Shown piece by piece: positions 16,947 to 24,892 of a stretch of DNA of 64,000 bases. Each line of letters begins with the position of its first letter. Position 1 is the stretch's first letter. The stretch covers positions 20,884 to 84,883 of the forward strand of contig MESI01000127.1 of NCBI GenBank assembly GCA_001770935.1, read 5' to 3'. Source of the stretch: Burkholderiales bacterium RIFCSPLOWO2_12_FULL_61_40. Lineage in GTDB: Bacteria > Pseudomonadota > Gammaproteobacteria > Burkholderiales > Burkholderiaceae_C. Made by a program: the position numbers and the translations under genes. Below the pieces are notes generated by a model, which was not told the DNA's origin, ran no database searches, and saw only the letters and a list, made by a program, of their open reading frames with translations.

Positions 16947-19363
16947 GCAGTGCTTGGTGGAGTCCATTGCTCAATGCAATGCACCACGCCGCGTGGGTGG
17001 TGGACCCCAAAACCTTGCGTATATCGGCAGTCAATGAATTGGCGACGGCGCTCATTGGTTTGGCGGAATCCGACTTGCTGGGCAAACCCACAATTGAACT
17101 GACATCCACCCCGGAGGATATGTTTTTTTGGGAGGATGTGGCCGCTGGCTTGGCGGACAGTATCCATTCGAACACCTTGCTGCGCTGTGCCGACGGTATT
17201 GCCATACCGGTAGAGCGGCGGGTCAGCCGGGTGTGTTTGACGCCTGACCAACCGATGTATGTGGTCACCGCAGGTGATTTGCGGTCGCAGCACCAGGCCG
17301 AGGATGAATTGCAAGACCGCCTGGCAGAACTGTGCGCCACGCTGGAGTCCACCTGCGACGGTATTTTGGTCACCGACCTGGCGGGCACCGTGCGCAACTA
17401 CAACCGGCGGTTTGCCGAGTTGTGGGATGTGCCGCAGGCCATTCTCGAGTCTCGCGATGATCCGTCGCTTTTCTCGCACCTGGCCGCCAGCGTGGTCGAT
17501 CCTGTGGCTTACCAGGAGCGATTGAAGCAGCTTGCGGGGGAGCAGACCCCACAGCGGGGTTCCGATGTGCTGCTGTTGTGCTCTGGACGCATGCTGGAGC
17601 GTGTGACCTTGCCGCAGCACAGCCGGGGCCGCGCCATGGGCTGGGTGTATTCCTTCCGGGACATCACCCAGCGGGTGGACGCCGAATCGCGCCTGCAACT
17701 GGCTGCAAAGGTGTTTGAGTCCAGCCTGGACGCGATTTTTATTACCGATGCCAATTTTGAAATTTTGCAGGTCAACCCGCGTTGCGAGTACCTGACCCGC
17801 TGTGGACGGGAGCAACTGCTGGGCACGACGGCGCGCAAGCTGTTTTTTGACCCGCAACAGCCGGACTATTTTGACCAGGTTGAATTGGGCTTGGCCCTCA
17901 ATGGAATGTGGTTTGGCGAAGTCTGGCGCATGGCGGGCAAGCATCCTTGTGCGGTGGAGGTGTCCTGGGTGGCGCTGCGCAACGCGCAAGAGGAACTGCA
18001 GTACACCGTGGGGTTTTTTCAGGATATGACCGAGCGCCTGGAAGCCCAAAAACGCATTGAAACCCTGGCCTACACCGATGTGTTGACCGGTCTTCCCAAT
18101 CGCTTGCTGTTGACCCAGCGGGTCGATCTGTCTTTGTGCATGGCGCAACGCCACGGCGGGGCCAGCGCGATTTTGCTGATCGATCTGGACCATTTCAAAA
18201 ACATCAATGACTCACTGGGCCACGCGTTTGGCGACCGGGTGCTGATTGAAGTGGCCCAGCGTGTGAAAGGGTGTGTGCGCGAGGTGGATACCTTGTGTCG
18301 GCTGGGGGCGGATGAGTTTGTGGCCTTTGTGCAAGACGCTGATGCACTGGGGGCCGAGATTGCGGCGCACCGCATATTGGAGGCCCTGGCGCAGCCTTTC
18401 CAGGTGGATGCCATGAATTTCTCCCTGGGCTGCAGCATCGGCGTGGCCATGTACCCGGAAGATGGCAAGTCCGTGGACGAGTTGATCAAATGCGCCGACA
18501 CCGCCATGCACCGGGTCAAAGAGCGGGGCCGTGGAAACTTCCGCTTCTACCAGCCCCAGATGAATGTGGACCTGCTCTCGCGCATGAAAATGGACCATGC
18601 CATGCGCCAGGCCATGGACCAGGGGCTTTTCCGCTTGCACTACCAGCCGCAGGTGTCTTTGCGGGATGGACGGTTGTTGGGCGCTGAGGCTTTGGTCCGT
18701 TGGACGGATGCCCAGTTGGGCAGCGTGCCACCGGCCACTTTTATTCCACTGGCGGAGGAGACCGGTTTCATCATCACCATTGGCAATTGGGTGATGACTG
18801 AGGCCGTGCGCCAGGCAGCGCTTTGGCAGGATGCGGGGCGCCCGGTGGTGGTTTCCGTGAATGTGTCGGCGCTGCAATTTCAGCAGGCCGATTTTGTGGA
18901 GCGGGTGGCCCAAACCCTGCGCAGCGCGGGCCTGGCGCCTGCTTTGCTGGAGCTGGAATTGACCGAGTCCATTCTGATCAAAGACGCCAACGAGGCCTTG
19001 GCCCGATTGCATGCGCTGGCGGCGCTGGGTCTCAGTCTGGCGATTGACGACTTTGGCACCGGCTATTCCAGCCTGGCCTACCTCAAAAAGTTTCCCATTT
19101 CCAAGCTCAAAATCGACCGTGCGTTTGTCATGGGGCTTCCTGAGGATGAAAGCGACCGGGCAATCGTCGGCGCCACGGTGGCCATGGCACGCGCGCTCAA
19201 ACTGGCGGTGGTCGCCGAAGGGGTGGAAACCCAGGCACAGCGGGACTACCTGCGGGAACTGCAATGTGGGTCGTTTCAGGGCTATCTGTGCTCGCCGGGC
19301 TTGCCCGCGGACCAGTTTGAGCAATTGCCTACCACCTGGCCGCCAAGCCGCGCCCGGCGCTAG
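16943..19363 (+). CDS. PAS-GGDEF-EAL protein with altered GGDEF motif (GADEF)
   Basis: An 806-residue signalling protein with two or three PAS-like regions (about 1-110, 120-250, 255-375), a GGDEF domain (about 380-540) and an EAL domain (about 555-800). The GGDEF signature reads GADEF, a change that usually weakens or abolishes cyclase activity, while REVD keeps the form of the I-site. The EAL part looks intact (GAEALVRW, ELTESILIKD, IDDFGTGYSSLAYLKKFP, KIDRAFV), so phosphodiesterase activity is the likelier function. It overlaps the HD-GYP gene by four bases. No membrane segment is visible, so it is probably cytoplasmic. Confidence 0.92.
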   Translation: MSSAWWSPLLNAMHHAAWVVDPKTLRISAVNELATALIGLAESDLLGKPTIELTSTPEDMFFWEDVAAGLADSIHSNTLLRCADGIAIPVERRVSRVCLTPDQPMYVVTAGDLRSQHQAEDELQDRLAELCATLESTCDGILVTDLAGTVRNYNRRFAELWDVPQAILESRDDPSLFSHLAASVVDPVAYQERLKQLAGEQTPQRGSDVLLLCSGRMLERVTLPQHSRGRAMGWVYSFRDITQRVDAESRLQLAAKVFESSLDAIFITDANFEILQVNPRCEYLTRCGREQLLGTTARKLFFDPQQPDYFDQVELGLALNGMWFGEVWRMAGKHPCAVEVSWVALRNAQEELQYTVGFFQDMTERLEAQKRIETLAYTDVLTGLPNRLLLTQRVDLSLCMAQRHGGASAILLIDLDHFKNINDSLGHAFGDRVLIEVAQRVKGCVREVDTLCRLGADEFVAFVQDADALGAEIAAHRILEALAQPFQVDAMNFSLGCSIGVAMYPEDGKSVDELIKCADTAMHRVKERGRGNFRFYQPQMNVDLLSRMKMDHAMRQAMDQGLFRLHYQPQVSLRDGRLLGAEALVRWTDAQLGSVPPATFIPLAEETGFIITIGNWVMTEAVRQAALWQDAGRPVVVSVNVSALQFQQADFVERVAQTLRSAGLAPALLELELTESILIKDANEALARLHALAALGLSLAIDDFGTGYSSLAYLKKFPISKLKIDRAFVMGLPEDESDRAIVGATVAMARALKLAVVAEGVETQAQRDYLRELQCGSFQGYLCSPGLPADQFEQLPTTWPPSRARR

Positions 19364-19373
19364 CGCCTTCCTT

Positions 19374-19475
19374 ATTCCGTTTCCAATTCAATGTGAGATG
19401 AGGCGCACCGACGCAGACAGTGCTTTAGCACGGCAAGGAGGGGCAACGACATATCGCGTTGAATTGGAACGGAAT
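19374..19475. repeat. Inverted repeat flanking an about 67-base spacer
   Basis: ATTCCGTTTCCAATTCAA on the left is matched by TTGAATTGGAACGGAAT on the right as an inverted repeat with a single-base gap. The spacer contains a small hairpin, GTGC-TTTA-GCAC. It lies between two convergent genes. It may be a bidirectional terminator or a short non-autonomous mobile element; there is no T-run next to the long arms. Confidence 0.55.
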
Positions 19476-20290
19476 TATCCGTGCAGGCCTTTGTAGGCCA
19501 TGTAGGCCGCCAGGCAGTACAAGACCAGGGAGAACACTTTTTTGAGCTGGTCCACCGGCAGGCGGTGCGCCATTTTGGCGCCCAAGGGGGCCGTCAGCAC
19601 ACTGCAACTGGCAATCACCGCCAATGCGGGCAACCACACATAGCCCAAAGACCACTGCGGCAATCCGGCCACCTGGCTGCCGCTGAACACATAACCCACC
19701 GTGTTGGCCAAGGCAATGGGAAAGCCCAGCGCGGCACTGGTGGCCACGGCGTTGAGCATGGGGACGTTGTGCGCCACCATGAAGGGAACGCTCACAAAGC
19801 CGCCCCCCGCACCGACCAAGCCCGATAGAAACCCAATCACCGTCCCCGCCGCTATTTGCCCCTGTGCCCCTGGCATGTGGCTGCTGGGTTGGGGTTTTTT
19901 GTTCAAAAACATCTGGGTGGCCGAAAAACCAACGAAAGCGGCAAACAGCAAGGCCAGCGTGGTCCCCTTCAAGACGGAGAAAACCCCCACGCTGGCAATG
20001 GCCCCACCCAGCACAATGCCCGGCGCCAGTCCTTTGACAATGGGCCAACGCACCGCACCACGCTGGTGGTGGGCGCGTACGCTGGAGACACTGGTGAACA
20101 TGATGGTGGCCATGGACGTGGCAATGGCCATCTTGACCGCCAATTCAGAGGGCACCCCCCGGCTGGACATGATGAGTGTGACGAAGGGGCCGATCAACAT
20201 GCCACCACCGATGCCCAACAGACCCGCCAGATAACCCGTGGCCAAGCCCAAAATGGCCAACTCAGTGATCAAAGCGGGTTCGAAAGGCAT
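19475..20290 (-). CDS. TSUP-family permease (TauE/SafE, sulfite exporter-like)
   Basis: About 271 residues of mostly hydrophobic sequence with eight or so membrane segments and the two TSUP signatures, GLLGIGGGMLIGPFV and GLVGAGGGFVSVPFM, one in each half. Relatives move sulfite, sulfonates or other organic anions across the inner membrane; the substrate is not deducible. ATG 20290 is preferred to the ORF start at 20332 because the longer form would be encoded by the 3' end of the 6S RNA gene and because the family normally starts near PALITELAILGLATG. It lies directly downstream of 6S RNA. Confidence 0.87.
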   Translation of the reverse strand: MPFEPALITELAILGLATGYLAGLLGIGGGMLIGPFVTLIMSSRGVPSELAVKMAIATSMATIMFTSVSSVRAHHQRGAVRWPIVKGLAPGIVLGGAIASVGVFSVLKGTTLALLFAAFVGFSATQMFLNKKPQPSSHMPGAQGQIAAGTVIGFLSGLVGAGGGFVSVPFMVAHNVPMLNAVATSAALGFPIALANTVGYVFSGSQVAGLPQWSLGYVWLPALAVIASCSVLTAPLGAKMAHRLPVDQLKKVFSLVLYCLAAYMAYKGLHG

Positions 20291-20302
20291 GGGGGAAGGA
20301 AA

Positions 20303-20480
20303 TAAGGTGTCTGCGGTGGGCCGGACCGGCATCCTGAACCGGGGTTCAGGTGGGCGAGGTCATCTGAACATTGGGTCCATCTAACGCGAGATGGTCACGC
20401 TTGAACAGCTATGTTCCAAGCCCGGGCTCTAAGAGCATTGGTTCAAGGAAATATAAAGCCCGACAAACACCGCAGACAGT
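20303..20480 (-). ncRNA. ssrS: 6S RNA
   Basis: On the minus strand, downstream of zapA, lies a roughly 178-nt segment with the features of 6S RNA. An 11-bp closing stem joins the ends (TGTCTGCGGTG at the 5' side, CACCGCAGACA at the 3' side). The 3' part contains CACCTGAACCCCGGTTCAGG, close to the E. coli segment CACCUUGAACCAAGGGUUCA, and the 5' part has CTTGAACCAATGC. zapA-ssrS is the classical location. A TACAAT box lies seven bases before the predicted 5' end. 6S RNA sequesters sigma-70 RNA polymerase in stationary phase. Ends are accurate to about 5 bases. Confidence 0.88.
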
Positions 20481-20512
20481 GCCGATTGTAGGCGCATCGG
20501 AGCGCAAGCTGC

Positions 20513-20863
20513 TTACAACAAGCGGCCATCTTCTCCAAGCGCTGCATCGAGCCGCTCCAGCAGTGACGTCAACAGCAAATCGGCGTCACCGGCGTGCTGG
20601 GGGGAGTGCGCCCCGCCTACCCACGGCGCAGGGGCTGCGCTGGCTGGGGGCACTGGGGCCTGTTGCTGGTCCGACAGGTCAAACGCCAGATTCAGCGCCG
20701 CCAGCACCGCAATACGCTCACGCGCCCGCACTTTGCCTGCATCGCGAATTTTGCACATGGCGGTATCGACCCGTTCGACTGCTTCCAGCAGTCGGGCTTC
20801 GCCACCTTGCGGGCAACCCAGCAGGTAGCTTTGCCCCATGATTTGAACTTCAAGCTGTTTCAT
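20513..20863 (-). CDS. zapA: Cell division protein ZapA
   Basis: A 116-residue protein with the ZapA start (MKQLEVQIMGQSYLLGCPQG) and the following helical region (AVERVDTAMCKIRDAGKVRA, then ERIAVLAALNLAFDL). It binds FtsZ and stabilises the Z-ring at midcell. The alanine/proline-rich linker before the C-terminal helix (LLTSLLERLDAALGE) is typical of betaproteobacteria. Its start overlaps the stop of the upstream zapB-like gene by four bases, and 6S RNA follows, which is the conserved order. Confidence 0.92.
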   Translation of the reverse strand: MKQLEVQIMGQSYLLGCPQGGEARLLEAVERVDTAMCKIRDAGKVRARERIAVLAALNLAFDLSDQQQAPVPPASAAPAPWVGGAHSPQHAGDADLLLTSLLERLDAALGEDGRLL

Positions 20864-21084
20864 GATGTGGTTTTTTGCGCAGCCATGGCCTCAGGGAGCC
20901 TTTCCAGCAGTGCGTCCATGCGTGCACGTGCGGTACCCAGGCGCGATTTCAGCGAGTCGCGTTCTTGCGACAAAGCCTCCACCTGGCTGACCAACAGCGC
21001 ATTGGTGCGTTGCAACTCTTCATAACGCACGAGCAGGCGTTCTACGCGCTCGGCAATTTGGTCGATTTGAGATGGGTTCGACAT
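20860..21084 (-). CDS. ZapB-like short coiled-coil protein (TIGR02449 type)
   Basis: A 74-residue, almost entirely heptad-patterned coiled coil (IDQIAERVERLLVRYEELQR, then QVEALSQERDSLKSRLGTAR). It is hidden in the track as the C-terminus of a longer shadow ORF; the true start is ATG 21084. Small coiled-coil proteins of this kind precede zapA in many proteobacteria and are linked to Z-ring assembly. The ATGA overlap with zapA indicates translational coupling. The role is inferred from position and fold only. Confidence 0.8.
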   Translation of the reverse strand: MSNPSQIDQIAERVERLLVRYEELQRTNALLVSQVEALSQERDSLKSRLGTARARMDALLERLPEAMAAQKTTS

Positions 21085-21137
21085 AGGTCTTGCATTGTAG
21101 GGTTCGGGACAGCTGATCTCGCGTAAAATCGCAATGT

Positions 21138-21345
21138 TGGTGCTCGCGGTGTGGTTCACACGCCGCAGTTCAACGGGAAGCAGGAGGGTAAGGCGGTCAA
21201 CGCTGCACCTAACCTGCGCTGCCCCCGCAACGGTAAGTGGACGAATCTTAGTATTCAGCCGCCAAAACTGCCACTGAGCGTTCTGAACACGCGCTTGGGA
21301 AGGCTTGGTCGGTTGTTCCACCAGCCCGGATACCGGCCAACAAGG
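21138..21345 (+). promoter_or_regulatory. Cobalamin (adenosylcobalamin-type) riboswitch
   Basis: A 5' leader with the conserved core GCTGCCCCCGCAACGGTAAG (about 21219-21238) and the B12 box AGCCCGGATACCGGCC (21323-21338), set apart by the usual variable arm. The upstream paired region begins near TGGTGCTCGCGGTG. It precedes btuB and the cobalamin operon, so binding of B12 should switch off uptake and possibly synthesis. Confidence 0.95.
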
Positions 21346-21373
21346 TGGTTGCACGTCTGCGTGCAGCCGTGAT

Positions 21374-21411
21374 GCCCATGTGCTGTCGGGGACGACGGTG
21401 AGGGCTTTTTT
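21374..21411 (+). terminator. Intrinsic terminator forming the riboswitch expression platform
   Basis: GCCC and the inner arm CTGTCG pair across GGGA with CGACGG and GGGC, directly followed by TTTTTT, 17 bases before the btuB ATG. A terminator at this place suggests the riboswitch acts by premature transcription termination. An extra hairpin (GGTTGCACG / CGTGCAGCC) lies between the B12 box and the terminator and may be the competing structure. Confidence 0.75.
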
Positions 21412-21427
21412 GTCGGTGTTTCCCTTT

Positions 21428-23359
21428 ATGAAAAATTGGTCTTTTGGCGCACGCTTGAGCGTGCTTTCTTTGGCATTGGGCGCTGCTTTCTCGGCACGCG
21501 CAGAGCTTGTTGCGAATTTGCCGGAGACAGTCGTGACGACGAGTCGCTTTGCCGAGTCTGCCAGCGCCTTGCCCCATGCGGTGAGCGTGATGACGGCTGA
21601 GCAAATTAAGGCTTCCGGCGCCAGCTCCGTGAATGAAGCCATCATGAAGCTGCTGGGGGTGCCGGGGCGGCTGGATACATCCGGTGGTGGCAACTACACC
21701 TTGGACTTGCGGGGTTTTGGAGGAACAGCCGATAGAAACCAAGTGGTCATTGTGGATGGTCGCCGCCTCCGAGAAGACGATTTGTCCGCGACCAATTTGT
21801 CCATTGTGCCGATTGAAACGGTCGATCGGATTGAGGTGATGCGCGGAACCGGAACGGTGCAATACGGCGAGGGTGCAACGGGTGGCGTCATTGTGGTGAC
21901 GACCAAGGCGGGTAAAGGCGTGGACCGTCGCCATGCGGCGACGGTGGGCGCTTCGGTAGGATCTTTTGCCACCCGTGAGGCGCATGCGTCGGCGGTGCTT
22001 GCATCGGGTGGATTTTCGGTGGATGTCTCTGGCAAAGACGTGCGCAGCAATGGCCACAGGGATAATTTTGCATCTACTTCGAATAACCTGGCATCCACCG
22101 TGCAGTGGAGCAATGATTGGTTGCGCCTGGGGGCGCAAAGTGGGCGCCACATGGTGCAAAGCGGCTGGCCGGGTTCGCTGACGGCCGCGCAGTATGCGAG
22201 TGATCCGACCCATGCATCTTCCTTAGGCGATTTTGGCGTCGCCAAAAGTGAAAATACCGGGGTTTTTGCGGAGGCTGATATGGGTGATTGGCTGTTTGGT
22301 GCGGATGCCAATCAACGCAGCAAGCAAGTGCGCAGCGAAAACTGGGGTGCCTCGGCCGCTAATGTTATAGCGTCTAACGTGAATGTGCGTGCCCGTCATG
22401 AAGTGCGGGGGAAGTCGGTCGCGAATGCTTTGGTGCTAGGTTTGGACAATGGAAAGTGGGCCAACACCGTTATCGATTCCACGTACAAAACCATAGGCAG
22501 CTTCTCGGAATCGACTTCAACCGCCATTTATGTGACGGATGATCTGAGTTATGTGCCGAGTGGAACCCGTGTGAGTGCAGGGCTGCGCCAGGAGGTGGTG
22601 AAGAAGTTGGAGAGTTCTAGCGGGATGGGCTTGGATGAACATCCTGTGGCTTGGCAGATTGGAGTTAGTCAAGCGCTTGGGCAATCTGTCACCGCTTACG
22701 GGCATATGGCCACAAGTTATCGCTTGGCGACGGCGGACGAATACACCTATGTCAATACGGGCGTGATCTTGCAAACGCAGACCTCGCGTGACGTCGAGCT
22801 GGGGGCGCGTTGGGTTCAGGCGCTGAATAAGGTGGAATTGCGGTGGTTTCGTAGCGATCTCACGAATGAAATCGGGTTTGATAACGGTGCAAGCCCCAAG
22901 AGGAACGTCAATTTTGACCCCACCCGCCGCCAAGGACTGGAGTTGGAGGCCAAGCACAAGGTTGTGGACGCTTTGGACGTGCGTGCAACCGTCGCTGTGC
23001 GGGATGCCAAGTTCACAGCGGGTGCTTATGCGGGCAACGACATTGCCTTGGTTCCCCGCCAGACCGTGGCCTTGGGTGCCAACTGGCGCCCCATGTCAGG
23101 CCATGCGGTGGATGTGGGGGTGAACTGGGTTTCCAGTCAAAGCCCTACTTTTGACAACCAATGTTCCATGCCCGCATATTCGACGGTGGATGCGCGTTAT
23201 GCCTACACTGCGGGAAAATTGGAGTTGGCGATTGGCGTGAAAAACCTGGGGGATGTGAAGTACTACACCCTTGCCTATGGCTGCGCGGGAGGTGTCACGA
23301 CCTCCATTTATCCGGAAGCCGGACGTGCCGTGACTGCCTCGGTCCAAATGCGCTTTTGA
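21428..23359 (+). CDS. btuB: TonB-dependent outer-membrane receptor, BtuB-type
   Basis: A 643-residue TonB-dependent receptor for cobalamin/corrinoids. A signal peptide (ending FSARA) is followed by the TonB box ETVVTTSR, a plug domain (about 45-155, with GGNYTLDLRGFGGTADRN and VERI-like IETVDRIEVMRGTG) and a 22-strand barrel ending in a terminal aromatic, VTASVQMRF. The ORF track starts at 21305 inside the riboswitch; ATG 21428 is the first start giving a signal peptide and lies after the terminator. No clear Shine-Dalgarno is visible. The B12 riboswitch directly upstream supports a corrinoid substrate. Confidence 0.92.
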   Translation: MKNWSFGARLSVLSLALGAAFSARAELVANLPETVVTTSRFAESASALPHAVSVMTAEQIKASGASSVNEAIMKLLGVPGRLDTSGGGNYTLDLRGFGGTADRNQVVIVDGRRLREDDLSATNLSIVPIETVDRIEVMRGTGTVQYGEGATGGVIVVTTKAGKGVDRRHAATVGASVGSFATREAHASAVLASGGFSVDVSGKDVRSNGHRDNFASTSNNLASTVQWSNDWLRLGAQSGRHMVQSGWPGSLTAAQYASDPTHASSLGDFGVAKSENTGVFAEADMGDWLFGADANQRSKQVRSENWGASAANVIASNVNVRARHEVRGKSVANALVLGLDNGKWANTVIDSTYKTIGSFSESTSTAIYVTDDLSYVPSGTRVSAGLRQEVVKKLESSSGMGLDEHPVAWQIGVSQALGQSVTAYGHMATSYRLATADEYTYVNTGVILQTQTSRDVELGARWVQALNKVELRWFRSDLTNEIGFDNGASPKRNVNFDPTRRQGLELEAKHKVVDALDVRATVAVRDAKFTAGAYAGNDIALVPRQTVALGANWRPMSGHAVDVGVNWVSSQSPTFDNQCSMPAYSTVDARYAYTAGKLELAIGVKNLGDVKYYTLAYGCAGGVTTSIYPEAGRAVTASVQMRF

Positions 23360-23374
23360 AGTAGTCTTAGGCTG

Positions 23375-23390
23375 ACACACACACACACAC
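23375..23390 (+). repeat. (AC)8 dinucleotide repeat upstream of cobB
   Basis: Sixteen bases of alternating AC lie in the 42-base gap between btuB and cobB, ending 11 bases before the ATG. Such tracts can change length by slippage; here that would change the spacing in the leader and not the reading frame. Confidence 0.8.
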
Positions 23391-23401
23391 CAAGGCTACC
23401 C

Positions 23402-24892
23402 ATGCGCCGCACCATCACCTGTCCCGCCATCCTCATCGCCGCCCCCGCCTCCGGCCAGGGCAAGACCACTGTGGCTTCGGCCCTGGCGCGTCTGCACACG
23501 CGCCAGGGGCGCCGGGTGCGCGTGTTCAAGTGCGGACCGGACTTTTTGGACCCCTATTGGCACACGCTGGCCAGCGGCGCGCCGGTGCACCAAATGGATT
23601 TGTGGATGACGGGGGAGGCGGATTGCCGGGCGCGGCTGGCGGCGGCGGCGCGGGAGGTGGATTTGATCATTGTGGAAGGGGTGATGGGCCTGTTCGATGG
23701 CGAGCCCAGCGCCGCTGACCTGGCGCAGCGCTTTGGCCTGCATGTGCTGGCCGTGATCGATGCCTCCGCCATGGCGGGCACCTTCGGCGCCTTGGCCTTC
23801 GGGCTGCAGCACTACCGCCCGGATATGCCCTGGGCCGGTGTGCTGGCCAACCGGGTTGCCAGCGAGCGCCATGCGGGCATGCTGAAAAACAGCGTGCGGG
23901 AGCCCGCGCAGTGGCTGGGCGCGGTGATGCGCAATCCGGCCATGGTCTTGCCGGAACGGCATTTGGGGCTCACCGTGGCCAGCGAGGTCACGGATGCGCT
24001 GGAGCGTCTGGATGCCGCGGCCGATGCGCTGGCCGCCACGCCTTTGGGGCAGATGACGCTGCTGGATTTGAAGCGCTGGGACGTGGACTTTGCAGTGTTG
24101 GAGCGCTCCCCGGAAAGTGGGCTGGCAGAGCGCTCTGCTTCGTGTCCTTCGCCCGCTTTGCGGGCTCCTCCTTGTACGGAGCAGAGCCCTCTGCCAGCCC
24201 ACTTTCCTACCGTTAATGGAACCTCCCTGCACGGCACCCCCTTGCAAGGCACCACCATTGCCGTGGCCCGCGACGCGGCCTTTTGTTTCATTTACGCCGC
24301 CAACCTGGACTGCCTGCGGGAGTTGGGCGCGGAGTTGGTGTTCTTTTCGCCCTTGAATGACACAGCACTGCCTGCCTGCGACGCGCTGTGGCTGCCGGGG
24401 GGCTACCCCGAATTGCACGCCGAGCGCCTGGCTGCCAACACCGCCTTGCGCGACAGCGTGGCCGCGCATGTGGCGGCGGACAAGCCGGTGTGGGCCGAGT
24501 GCGGCGGCATGATGGTGCTGTTTGACACCTTGAGCACCGTGGACGGCCAGGTGCATGCGCAGTGGGGCGTGCTGCCCGGCACGGTCACCATGCAGAAAAA
24601 ACTGGCGGGCCTGGGGCCTCAGCAATTGACGCTGGACAGTGGGCAGTTGCGCGGCCATACCTTCCACTATTCCACTACGGCGACCGCTTTGCAGGCGCAC
24701 CACCGCACGGCGCGTCCGGGCTGTGAACCCGCGCCCGGAGTCGGTGAAGCCGTGTGGGCCTGTGGTTCGGTGCGGGCCAGCTACTTCCATGCCTGGTTTG
24801 CGTCCTCGCCGGATGCGACTGCCAGCCTGTTTTTGCCACAAGTTTTGCGGCGCGAGGTCTTGGACGACACACCCAGCGGAGCGCACGCATGA
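23402..24892 (+). CDS. cobB: Cobyrinic acid a,c-diamide synthase
   Basis: A 496-residue glutamine-dependent enzyme (CbiA/CobB) that amidates the a and c side chains of cobyrinate using ATP. The N-terminal dethiobiotin-synthetase-like domain has the P-loop APASGQGKTTV (14-24) and KCGPDFLDPYW. The C-terminal class I amidotransferase domain has WLPGGYPE and the nucleophile C367 in AECGGMMVL. Between the domains, residues 237-269 are encoded by an in-frame 96-base palindromic element. It is the first gene of the plus-strand cobalamin operon and overlaps the next by four bases. Confidence 0.95.
   Translation: MRRTITCPAILIAAPASGQGKTTVASALARLHTRQGRRVRVFKCGPDFLDPYWHTLASGAPVHQMDLWMTGEADCRARLAAAAREVDLIIVEGVMGLFDGEPSAADLAQRFGLHVLAVIDASAMAGTFGALAFGLQHYRPDMPWAGVLANRVASERHAGMLKNSVREPAQWLGAVMRNPAMVLPERHLGLTVASEVTDALERLDAAADALAATPLGQMTLLDLKRWDVDFAVLERSPESGLAERSASCPSPALRAPPCTEQSPLPAHFPTVNGTSLHGTPLQGTTIAVARDAAFCFIYAANLDCLRELGAELVFFSPLNDTALPACDALWLPGGYPELHAERLAANTALRDSVAAHVAADKPVWAECGGMMVLFDTLSTVDGQVHAQWGVLPGTVTMQKKLAGLGPQQLTLDSGQLRGHTFHYSTTATALQAHHRTARPGCEPAPGVGEAVWACGSVRASYFHAWFASSPDATASLFLPQVLRREVLDDTPSGAHA
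24112..24207 (+). repeat. 96-base palindromic element inserted in frame in cobB
   Basis: 28-base arms, starting GGAAAGTGGGCTGGCAGAGC and ending in the complementary GCTCTGCCAGCCCACTTTCC-type arm with one mismatch, enclose a 40-base core centred on GCCCGCTTTGCGGGC. The same core, reversed, occurs at 26461-26562 in btuF with different outer arms. It encodes the interdomain linker of CobB without a stop. Confidence 0.88.
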
